Part shown: positions 8,080-14,343 of the stretch, in pieces | Layout of the letters: the number at the start of each line of letters is the position of its first letter | How positions within the stretch are numbered: position 1 is the stretch's first letter | Virus record (IMG/VR): IMGVR_UViG_3300023179_000572 | Coordinates: 1-21,718 of that record | DNA: 21,718 nt | Direction: 5' to 3' (one strand) | From: a virus | Translations under genes and position numbers: made by a program | The notes under the pieces: model-generated | What the model was told of the DNA's origin: nothing | What the model saw: the letters and a program-made list of their open reading frames with translations, nothing else | The model's database searches: none

Positions 8080-9432
8080 ATGTCCGTTGGTAGAAATTTA
8101 CAAGAAATGGAAAACGTAGTAACCAAAGGAGCTGCAGCTGCCGAACCAATGCACAACTTGTCTACAGGAATTGCTCCTGGGCAAACTGGAACTTGGGAAG
8201 ATCTGGGCGGTCCTACTGTAGACAACTATCGTCCAGATGACGATTCAGCAAAACTAAACACTCCTGCAGTAACTTTAGCACAAGTTAAAAATGTTGTTAA
8301 TGCTAAGGCAGCAGCAGCAGAACCTCCATCTAATACTTCTATGCGTAAAGAAGACTCCGATTATGATGAAGATGAGGAACTTCTAGAAGCATCTAAGAAA
8401 GAGGGGGATGATGAAGAGGACGAAGCAGGTAAAAAGAAATCTAACAAAAGAGTAATGAAAGCGTCATACATGAAGAAAGATTCTAAAGAGGACGAAGAGG
8501 ACGAAGAGGACGAAGAGGACGAAGAGGACGAAGAGGACGAAGAGGATGAAGAGGATGAAGAGGACGAAGCAGGTAAAAAGAAATCTAAGAAAAGAAGAAT
8601 GAAAGCATCATACATGAAAAAAGGTTCTAAAGATGATGACGACGATGATGACGATGATGATGAAGAAGATGAATCTGGTTATGGTAAAAAAATGGAAGAA
8701 GAGTTTAACATTGAAGAAGATGTTAATGCTCTTCTAGCAGGTGAAGAACTATCTGAAGAGTTTCAAGAAAAGGCACGTACAATCTTTGAAGCTGCTATTC
8801 GTTCAAAGGTTGAACAAATCAAAGAATCTCTTCATTCTTCATATGAAGAAGCACTTATAGAGGAGATTGAATTAATCAAGGAAGACTTGGTTGATAGAGT
8901 CGATACTTATCTTGAGTATGTTGCTGATGAGTGGTTCTCTGAGAATGTACTCGCAGTTGAGCACGGTCTTAAGACCGAAATGACCGAGAGCTTCCTCTCG
9001 GGCATGAAGCAACTTTTTGAAGATCATTATGTAACTGTTCCTGAAGATAGATATGATGTAATCGAAAGCATGGTAGATAAACTTGATGAAATGGAAGAAA
9101 AACTCAACGAGCAAATTTCAAGAAATGTTGCTCTTAATAGAAGATTAGCCGAGTCGGTTGCTGATGTAATCTTTGCAGATGTCGCTGAGGGTCTTGCACT
9201 TTCTCAGAAGGACAAACTCGCTTCTCTTGCCGAAAATGTTGAGTTTGATGGTGAAGCAGAATATCGTGAGAAACTAGTAATGTTGAGAAATTCTTATTTC
9301 CCAATCAGTGCTAGTACTCCAAGAGATAACTCTGAAAACTTGTCTGAAAGCACAGATGTTCAAAATCAACCACAAGTTGGCAGCATCATGGAAGCTTATC
9401 TTCAGACTCTTAGTAGAGTTGCCAAAAAGTGA
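8080..9432 (+). CDS. gp22: Prohead scaffold (major core) protein gp22 with acidic repeat insertion
   Basis: Main internal scaffold on which gp23 assembles; gp21 later digests it. It has 450 residues against 269 in T4. The C-terminal half (about 205-450) is the charged, helical scaffold core. The extra length is an N-terminal region with two VxxKAAAAEP-like motifs (about 15-23 and 74-82) and a very acidic section (about 92-200). That section has two copies of a 25-residue EDEAGKKKSxKRxMKASYMKK-type unit, nine EDE triplets between them and a ten-Asp run after. Sites fitting (L/I)xE|A occur at LLE103|A, IFE237|A and IME438|A. The gene sits between gp21 and gp23 as in T4. Confidence 0.93.
   Translation: MSVGRNLQEMENVVTKGAAAAEPMHNLSTGIAPGQTGTWEDLGGPTVDNYRPDDDSAKLNTPAVTLAQVKNVVNAKAAAAEPPSNTSMRKEDSDYDEDEELLEASKKEGDDEEDEAGKKKSNKRVMKASYMKKDSKEDEEDEEDEEDEEDEEDEEDEEDEEDEAGKKKSKKRRMKASYMKKGSKDDDDDDDDDDEEDESGYGKKMEEEFNIEEDVNALLAGEELSEEFQEKARTIFEAAIRSKVEQIKESLHSSYEEALIEEIELIKEDLVDRVDTYLEYVADEWFSENVLAVEHGLKTEMTESFLSGMKQLFEDHYVTVPEDRYDVIESMVDKLDEMEEKLNEQISRNVALNRRLAESVADVIFADVAEGLALSQKDKLASLAENVEFDGEAEYREKLVMLRNSYFPISASTPRDNSENLSESTDVQNQPQVGSIMEAYLQTLSRVAKK
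8413..8631 (+). repeat. Duplicated 75-nt unit within gene 22
   Basis: Two in-frame copies, 8413-8487 and 8557-8631, are offset by 144 bases (48 codons). Both encode an EDEAGKKKS-K/R-MKASYMKK-SK unit, with substitutions such as SNKRVM versus SKKRRM and KKDSK versus KKGSK. The nine-fold GAGGAYGAA array separates them. This looks like duplication followed by divergence. Confidence 0.85.
8488..8568 (+). repeat. Nine tandem copies of a 9-bp GAGGAYGAA repeat in gene 22
   Basis: 81 bases made of nine GAG-GAC/T-GAA units, encoding (Glu-Asp-Glu)x9, residues 137-163 of gp22. Seven units have GAC and two have GAT. Because each unit is three codons, gain or loss of units keeps the frame. A GAT/GAC run for ten Asp follows at 8632-8661. 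Confidence 0.95.
8964..9001 (+). other. Two adjacent perfect hairpins inside gene 22
   Basis: CGGTCTTAAGACCG (8964-8977) is a perfect palindrome that can fold as a 5-bp stem with a TTAA loop. Six bases later CCGAGAG (8984-8990) pairs perfectly with CTCTCGG (8995-9001) around CTTC. No T-tract follows. They are more GC-rich than the surroundings. Confidence 0.6.
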
Positions 9433-9441
9433 TTTTTAGAT

Positions 9442-9449
9442 CATAAATT
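9442..9449 (+). promoter_or_regulatory. Possible late promoter before gene 23
   Basis: CATAAATT matches 6 of 8 positions of the late octamer and lies 37 bases before the gene 23 ATG in the 53-base gap after gene 22. The major capsid gene is expected to have strong late expression, but this match is imperfect; readthrough from the gene 22 promoter is the alternative. Confidence 0.4.
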
Positions 9450-9485
9450 CAAACAACAACACGTTTTTAAAAAGAGGTAAAACAA

Positions 9486-10883
9486 ATGCAAATGTTCAAT
9501 GCGGAATATTTGCAGGAGAAGTGGGCACCAATCCTTGACTATGAGGGTCTTGATTCAATCAAAGATTCACATCGTAGAGCGGTAACTGCTATCCTGCTAG
9601 AAAACCAAGAGAAAGAACTACGTGAAGAGAGTTCTTTCCTCTCAGAAGCTCCAACTGTAAATACTTTTTCAAGCACAGGAACTGCAGGTTTCTCTGCTGG
9701 TGCTTCTTCACCAGTTGCTGGTTTCGATCCTGTTCTAATCAGCCTTATCCGTCGTGCAATGCCTAACTTGGTCGCTTATGACCTTGCTGGTGTTCAACCA
9801 ATGAACGGACCTACTGGTCTTATCTTTGCGATGCGTTCTAAGTATAAGACCATGAATGGAACTGAAGCTCTGTTCAACGAAGCTGATACTGCATTCTCAG
9901 GTCAGAGTAGCGCACAAAACCTCACCAGTGGATTCACTAGCGGTTCTGTTGGTCTTGGTACAACTACTCAGCGTGGTACTAACCCAGGTCTTCTGAACCC
10001 AGAATCGGGACAAACCGCAACGACCTACAACGTAGGCGAAGGTATGCGTACCGATGACGCAGAAAATCTAGGTGGCGGTGCTGGTGCTGGTGACCAGTTT
10101 AACGAAATGGCATTCTCAATTGAGAAAGTCACCGTTACTGCTAAGTCAAGAGCACTCAAAGCAGAATACACTCTAGAACTCGCACAAGACCTAAAAGCAA
10201 TCCATGGTTTGAATGCTGAGGCTGAACTCGCAAACATTCTCTCAACTGAGATTCTTGCTGAAATCAATCGTGAAGTTATCCGTACCATCTATAATGTTGC
10301 TGAGTCTGGTGCTCAGGCAAACACTGCTTCTGCAGGTATCTTCGATCTAGACGTCGACTCCAACGGTCGTTGGTCGGTTGAGAAGTTCAAGGGTCTTATT
10401 TTCCAAATCGAGCGCGATGCTAACGCAATCGCACAAAGAACTCGTAGAGGGAAGGGTAACATGATCCTCTGCTCTGCTGACGTTGCTTCGGCACTCACCA
10501 TGGCAGGTGTTCTTGATTACACCCCTGCACTCAACGCTAACCTCAACGTTGATGATACTGGCAACACTTTTGCTGGTGTTCTGCAAGGTAAGTATCGTGT
10601 TTATATCGATCCTTATTCGGCAAACGTTTCTGCTAACCAATACTATGTTGTTGGTTATAAGGGTTCTTCACCATATGATGCAGGTTTATTCTACTGCCCA
10701 TACGTTCCTCTCCAAATGGTTCGTGCTGTTGGTCAGGACACCTTCCAGCCTAAGATCGGCTTCAAGACCAGATATGGTCTTGTTGCTAACCCATTCGCTG
10801 AAGGAACTACCGTTGGTGCAGGTCGCCTCCAGATGAACTCCAACCGTTACTACAGAAGAGTACGTGTTGACAACCTAATGTGA
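9486..10883 (+). CDS. gp23: Major capsid protein gp23
   Basis: HK97-fold hexamer subunit of the head. It has 465 residues (T4 521). The match to T4 gp23 is clear: an N-terminal helix region ending FLSE|A (cleavage after E54; T4 has FLTE|A at 65), then RRAMPNLVAYDLAGVQPM, ALKAEYTLELAQDLKAIHG, ILAEINREVIR, FAGVLQGKYRVYIDPY and the C-terminal IGFKTRYGLVANPFAE. The length difference lies mainly in the middle. The ribosome leader GAGGTAAAACAAATG (9474-9488) resembles that of gene 19. The gene uses more C-ending codons (AAC, CTC, ATC, GAC) than its neighbours, as expected for a very highly expressed protein. A strong terminator follows. Confidence 0.98.
   Translation: MQMFNAEYLQEKWAPILDYEGLDSIKDSHRRAVTAILLENQEKELREESSFLSEAPTVNTFSSTGTAGFSAGASSPVAGFDPVLISLIRRAMPNLVAYDLAGVQPMNGPTGLIFAMRSKYKTMNGTEALFNEADTAFSGQSSAQNLTSGFTSGSVGLGTTTQRGTNPGLLNPESGQTATTYNVGEGMRTDDAENLGGGAGAGDQFNEMAFSIEKVTVTAKSRALKAEYTLELAQDLKAIHGLNAEAELANILSTEILAEINREVIRTIYNVAESGAQANTASAGIFDLDVDSNGRWSVEKFKGLIFQIERDANAIAQRTRRGKGNMILCSADVASALTMAGVLDYTPALNANLNVDDTGNTFAGVLQGKYRVYIDPYSANVSANQYYVVGYKGSSPYDAGLFYCPYVPLQMVRAVGQDTFQPKIGFKTRYGLVANPFAEGTTVGAGRLQMNSNRYYRRVRVDNLM
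9611..9638 (+). other. Inverted repeat near the 5' end of gene 23
   Basis: GAAAGAACT (9611-9619) pairs perfectly with AGTTCTTTC (9630-9638) around a 10-base loop, and can extend by AGAG/CTCT pairs with one bulge. It lies in codons 42-51, just before the codons for the FLSE|A processing site. Role unknown. Confidence 0.45.
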
Positions 10884-10903
10884 GTTATATTCACATATTC
10901 TCT

Positions 10904-10929
10904 GGGGTGCTCAGGCACCCCTTTTTTTT
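10904..10929 (+). terminator. Rho-independent terminator after gene 23
   Basis: GGGGTGC (10904-10910), TCAG loop, GCACCCC (10915-10921), then eight T (10922-10929). A perfect 7-bp GC-rich stem with a run of T, placed 21 bases after the gene 23 stop. It separates the abundant capsid transcript from the genes downstream. Confidence 0.93.
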
Positions 10930-10930
10930 A

Positions 10931-10938
10931 TCTAAATA
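10931..10938 (+). promoter_or_regulatory. Late promoter before the RlpA-like gene
   Basis: TCTAAATA matches 7 of 8 positions of TATAAATA, directly after the gene 23 terminator and 13 bases before the next ATG. A promoter is expected here because the terminator cuts off readthrough, but the spacing leaves a very short leader and no clear ribosome site. Confidence 0.42.
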
Positions 10939-10950
10939 AAAATAAAAAAA

Positions 10951-11346
10951 ATGAAAAGTTTTAAGGAGTTTATATCTGAGGCAATTCCTTTTGCTGTTGT
11001 TGGACAAGTAAGTTCTTATGGTCCAGGATTATATGGAAATAAAACCGCTAGTGGATCAGTATTAACTCCTCAGAGTAGAGGAATTGCCAGTAAAACTTTA
11101 CCACTTGGTAGCGATGTTAAAATAACTGATCCAAAAACTGGAAAAAGTGTTACAACCAAAGTAATTGATAGAGGTCCATATGTAGGAGATCGTCAGGCCG
11201 ATTTAACTACACAGACAACCAAAGATCTTGGATATAAAGATTATAAACAGTTTGGTGTTAAAGATATGGATGTAAGTCTTTTAGCAAAAACCAAACCTTC
11301 ATTTCCAACAACACAAAGTAAAGGTTTAATGTACGGAAAGTATTGA
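10951..11346 (+). CDS. RlpA-like double-psi beta-barrel protein with a capsid-targeting N-terminus
   Basis: 131 residues. Residues about 17-95 match the RlpA-type double-psi beta-barrel: VGQVSSYGPGLYGN, KTASGS, ASKTLPLG, VKITDPKTGKSV, then VIDRGPY (Asp 73) and ADLT. Bacterial RlpA proteins bind or cut peptidoglycan. Two residues usual in active RlpA enzymes look replaced: Glu after TASG is Ser36 and His before (K/R)TLP is Ser47. There is no signal peptide or lipobox. Instead the N-terminus MKSFKEFISE|A closely resembles the 10-residue capsid-targeting sequence of T4 internal proteins (MKTYQEFIAE|A) and fits the gp21 site. I infer a head-packaged protein. It lies between gene 23 and the gp3-like gene. 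Confidence 0.82.
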   Translation: MKSFKEFISEAIPFAVVGQVSSYGPGLYGNKTASGSVLTPQSRGIASKTLPLGSDVKITDPKTGKSVTTKVIDRGPYVGDRQADLTTQTTKDLGYKDYKQFGVKDMDVSLLAKTKPSFPTTQSKGLMYGKY

Positions 11347-11347
11347 A

Positions 11348-11893
11348 ATGACACGATCACCTTTTACCAACCAAATAGAAAATAGAAATTTCCTATCTCC
11401 CATTGGTTTTAAGTTCACATTATCGAAAGAACCAAAATCTGTTTTCTTTTGTAATAGTGCTAGAATACCAGAGATTAGTTTGCCAACAAATACACAACCA
11501 TCATATCTAAAAGATATTGATATTCCTGGAGAAAAACTTTCTTATGGTGATTTATCAATTAGGTTTTTAGTTGATGAAGATATGAGTAACTATATGTCTA
11601 TTCATAACTGGTTAACTGGACTTGGATATCCAGAATCAACATCAGAATACAGAAATTTAATTACTCAAGATGATATTAGAGATCCAAAAAAAGCATTTAG
11701 TGATGGAACTCTTCACATTTTGAACAGTAGCTTTAGGGACAATGCTCTTGTCAGATTCAAAGATTTATTTCCAGTTTCATTAACATCTTTAGAGTTTGAT
11801 GCAACTCAATCTGATATTCAGTACTTTACAGCAGACGTATCTTTCAAGTATACTATTTACAATATAACAGGAACAAACGGAAAACCTTTATGA
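11348..11893 (+). CDS. gp3: Tail completion and sheath stabiliser protein gp3-like
   Basis: 181 residues (T4 gp3 is about 176). In T4-like cyanophages the gene between 23 and uvsY is the gp3 tail terminator, which caps the tube and stabilises the sheath. Visible features are a beta-rich N-terminus (LSPIGFKFTL), NSARIPEISLPTNTQPSY, YGDLSIRFLVDEDMSNYMSIHNWLTGLGYPE and a C-terminal strand VSFKYTIYNI. This pattern resembles a tube-like fold, so a gp19-family paralogue (tube initiator or terminator) is the alternative. The ATG is one base after the previous stop, and its TGA overlaps the uvsY ATG (ATGA), tying it to recombination genes. Confidence 0.72.
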   Translation: MTRSPFTNQIENRNFLSPIGFKFTLSKEPKSVFFCNSARIPEISLPTNTQPSYLKDIDIPGEKLSYGDLSIRFLVDEDMSNYMSIHNWLTGLGYPESTSEYRNLITQDDIRDPKKAFSDGTLHILNSSFRDNALVRFKDLFPVSLTSLEFDATQSDIQYFTADVSFKYTIYNITGTNGKPL

Positions 11894-12327
11894 ATCTTGA
11901 TGAAATTCAGGAGATGTGGCAGAGAGATTCTGTCATCGATCCTGACAACTTACATGATGAATCTTTAAAAATTCCCCAATTACATTCCAAATATTATACC
12001 ATCTATAATACGATTACCTTATTACGCGAAAAGGCAAGAGAATCTTACAATAGAGTGCGTTTAGAACGCTATAATTACTACACAGGAAAGGCACCAGCAG
12101 AAGCTTATGTAGAAGAACCATTTCCGTATAAGGTAAGGGAAAAGGATGCCATAGAGAGGTATATGAGTGCCGATGAAAGACTTTCTAAAATTGATTTGAA
12201 GATAAGATACTATGATATTATGCTCAAGTTTTTAGAAGAAATTATTAAGACCGTTTCTAACAGAACTTATCAAATCAAGAATAGTATTGAATTTATGAGA
12301 TTTCAGGCTGGATATGGAGGTCCTTAG
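11890..12327 (+). CDS. uvsY: Recombination mediator UvsY
   Basis: Loads the UvsX recombinase onto gp32-coated single-stranded DNA for recombination-dependent replication and repair. It has 145 residues (T4 137). It is almost wholly helical and charged, with MNLDEIQEMWQRDSVID at the N-terminus, RLERYNYYTGKAPA in the middle (T4 has DYYSGRGD), YMSADERLSKIDLKIRYYDIMLKFLEE and a C-terminal IKNSIEFMRFQAG (T4 ends IKHIQDMRAFEAGK). It overlaps the gp3-like gene by ATGA and is followed, after 38 bases, by uvsW, the T4 order. Confidence 0.93.
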   Translation: MNLDEIQEMWQRDSVIDPDNLHDESLKIPQLHSKYYTIYNTITLLREKARESYNRVRLERYNYYTGKAPAEAYVEEPFPYKVREKDAIERYMSADERLSKIDLKIRYYDIMLKFLEEIIKTVSNRTYQIKNSIEFMRFQAGYGGP

Positions 12328-12334
12328 TTGATGA

Positions 12335-12342
12335 GATAAATA
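12335..12342 (+). promoter_or_regulatory. Possible late promoter before uvsW
   Basis: GATAAATA matches 7 of 8 positions of the late octamer and lies 24 bases before the uvsW ATG. In T4 uvsW is also driven by a late promoter, which supports the call. A second A/T-rich stretch, TATAAAAT (12359-12366), touches the ATG and is too close to serve as promoter for it. Confidence 0.5.
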
Positions 12343-12365
12343 TTTGTATCGAAATGATATAAAAT

Positions 12366-13829
12366 ATGAGTCATTTGACTATATCAAAAAAGAACGAAGT
12401 ATATTTGCATATCAAAGCGGAACCTCATATCTATTATGAATTAAGGGACGCATTTCAATTTGAAGTTCCAAATGCAAAGTTTGCTCCTGCTTATAAAAAT
12501 AAATGGTGGGATGGTCGCATATATTTGTTTAATGTGGATACAAGAGAGATTTATGTTGGACTTTTAGATAAAATTATCAAATTTTGTGAGGATCACGGAT
12601 ATACATATGAGTTCGCAAATAATAAGTTTTATGGTCTTCCCTTTGAGGTAAATGAGAATATTTCAAAGGAAGGTGTAAAAGATTATATGGATGCAATCAG
12701 TAGACACGCCCCACGCGATTACCAAGTTGAGGGAGTATACGACGCCTTGCGACATAATCGAAAGTTATTGATATCTCCAACTGCTTCTGGAAAGTCATTA
12801 ATGATATATTCTGTTGTGAGATATTATGTTGAGAAAGGACAAAATACTCTGATAGTCGTTCCGACGACATCCCTTGTAGAACAAATGTATAAAGATTTTG
12901 CAGATTATGGATGGGATGTTGGTTCATACTGCCACAAAATCTACGCTGGAAAAGAAAGAGAAACTGATTCTCAAGTCATTATTACCACCTGGCAAAGCAT
13001 TTACAAATTGCCTAAGCAGTATTTTGCAAGATTTAATGTAGTCGTAGGAGATGAAGCACACCAGTTTAAATCCAAATCATTAATATCTATAATGACTAAA
13101 CTTTGTGATGCAAAATATCGTTTTGGATTTACTGGAACACTTGACGGAAGTCAGACTCATAAATGGGTTTTAGAGGGATTATTTGGACCTTCTTATAAGA
13201 TTATTAAAACAGATGAACTGATGCAAAAAGGTCATCTTGCTAAGTTAGATATTAAAATACTTTTATTAAAACACCCGCCAAATAAGTTTGAAATATTTGA
13301 AGATGAGATTCAATACATTATTAATCATTCAAAAAGAAATAACTTTATTAAAAATCTTGCTCTTGATCTTAAGGGAAATACTTTAATTCTTTTCTCAAGA
13401 GTCGAAGGTCATGGACAACCATTATATGAACTCATAAATAGTAGCAAACTTGATAATCGTCATGTATTTTTTATTCATGGTGGAGTAGAAACTGAAGAAA
13501 GAGAAAGAGTTCGTGAAATAACTGAAAAGGAAAATAATGCTATCATCGTTGCTTCTTACGGTACTTTTTCTACTGGTATTAACATCAGAAATCTACATAA
13601 TGTGGTCTTTGCTTCCCCTAGTAAATCAAGAATCAGAAATCTCCAATCTATCGGAAGAGTTCTCAGAAAAGGAGAAAACAAAGTAAAAGCAACTTTATAT
13701 GACATTGCCGATGATATCAGTTATAAATCAAGAAAAAATTATACACTCAATCACTTAATCGAAAGAATTAAAATTTATAACGAAGAAAATTTTAACTATG
13801 ATATTGTAAACATACCACTTAAAAACTAA
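12366..13829 (+). CDS. uvsW: ATP-dependent DNA/RNA helicase UvsW
   Basis: SF2 helicase that unwinds branched DNA and R-loops, shifting the phage from origin-dependent to recombination-dependent replication. It has 487 residues. The N-terminal UvsW domain includes ELRDAFQFEVP and KNKWWDGRIYLF. Then come the Q-like PRDYQ (116-120), Walker A PTASGKS (138-144), motif Ia VVPTTSL, DEAH (229-232; T4 has DECH), motif III FTGTL, and in the second RecA lobe ASYGTFSTGINI and motif VI QSIGRVLRKG. The C-terminal LNHLIERIKIYNEENFNYDIV matches the T4 end. The stop overlaps the next ATG (TAATG). Confidence 0.96.
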   Translation: MSHLTISKKNEVYLHIKAEPHIYYELRDAFQFEVPNAKFAPAYKNKWWDGRIYLFNVDTREIYVGLLDKIIKFCEDHGYTYEFANNKFYGLPFEVNENISKEGVKDYMDAISRHAPRDYQVEGVYDALRHNRKLLISPTASGKSLMIYSVVRYYVEKGQNTLIVVPTTSLVEQMYKDFADYGWDVGSYCHKIYAGKERETDSQVIITTWQSIYKLPKQYFARFNVVVGDEAHQFKSKSLISIMTKLCDAKYRFGFTGTLDGSQTHKWVLEGLFGPSYKIIKTDELMQKGHLAKLDIKILLLKHPPNKFEIFEDEIQYIINHSKRNNFIKNLALDLKGNTLILFSRVEGHGQPLYELINSSKLDNRHVFFIHGGVETEERERVREITEKENNAIIVASYGTFSTGINIRNLHNVVFASPSKSRIRNLQSIGRVLRKGENKVKATLYDIADDISYKSRKNYTLNHLIERIKIYNEENFNYDIVNIPLKN

Positions 13830-14230
13830 TGGGAGAAGAGTTTTACGCAGCAATAAAACTAGTTACAGGAGAAGAAGTCTTCTCAATCGTTTGTGTCGAT
13901 GAGAATGATGGAGATCCTATCATTATTCTTCAAAATCCTGTCATTATGAAAGTCGTCACAAATCATATTGGGCAATATGTAAAGATAAAGCCCTGGATGG
14001 AAATACCTTCTGATGAAATGTTTGTAGTCAAATATGACAAGATTGTGACTATGACAGAAATCAAAGAGGGGAAAATGATTTCATTCTATGAAAGATATTT
14101 AAATGATCATGATGTAGATATTGAAATAGATGGTAAAGTTAAAATATCTGATAAAATGGGATTTATATCGACAGTAGAAGATGCTCGCAAGAATCTTGAA
14201 AGAATCTTTAATAATATTAATGAAAGTTAA
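13829..14230 (+). CDS. Conserved-looking small protein of unknown function, possibly Sm-like
   Basis: 133 residues, start overlapping the uvsW stop. The first 90 residues look like a small all-beta barrel: YAAIKLVTGEEVFSIVCVDE, IIILQNPVIMKVV, GQYVKIKPWMEIPSDEMFVVKYDKIVTMTEI. The order of a 'KLVTGEEV' strand, a 'LQNPVIM' strand and an 'IVTMTE' strand recalls LSm/Sm folds, but this is a visual impression only. The C-terminal part is helical and charged, ending ARKNLERIFNNINE. No catalytic motif is visible. Sitting between uvsW and gene 55, it may act in RNA or transcription control; that is inference from position. Confidence 0.8.
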   Translation: MGEEFYAAIKLVTGEEVFSIVCVDENDGDPIIILQNPVIMKVVTNHIGQYVKIKPWMEIPSDEMFVVKYDKIVTMTEIKEGKMISFYERYLNDHDVDIEIDGKVKISDKMGFISTVEDARKNLERIFNNINES

Positions 14231-14279
14231 ACTATTATCTTAAACGGGAACAAACAGATTCTACTTGTATTTTTGAATA

Positions 14280-14307
14280 TTGTCAAGCCCTTAAAGTATG
14301 TTATAAT
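14280..14307 (+). promoter_or_regulatory. Sigma-70-type promoter before gene 55
   Basis: TTGTCA (14280-14285), 16-base spacer, TATAAT (14302-14307), in the 113-base gap after the 13829 gene. The -10 is a perfect consensus. It lies 36 bases before the gene 55 ATG. The host major sigma factor could read it, which fits the need to make gp55 before late promoters can work. Confidence 0.72.
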
Positions 14308-14343
14308 AAACATAACAAATATTTATTTACAAAGACCGATGTT

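Noticed and set aside
8488-8568. CRISPR-like or direct-repeat array
   Set aside because: Units are 9 bp, contiguous and in frame with gene 22, with no spacers.
8361-8615. Reverse-strand ORF rich in poly-serine
   Set aside because: It is the antisense reading of the GAGGAYGAA acidic repeat in gene 22; no start signal or partner on that strand.
10483-10836. Second + strand ORF inside gene 23
   Set aside because: Out-of-frame shadow of gp23; gp23 matches its family along the whole length.
14231-14343. Terminator in the gap before gene 55
   Set aside because: There is a short T-run at about 14270 but no convincing stem; only the promoter is supported.
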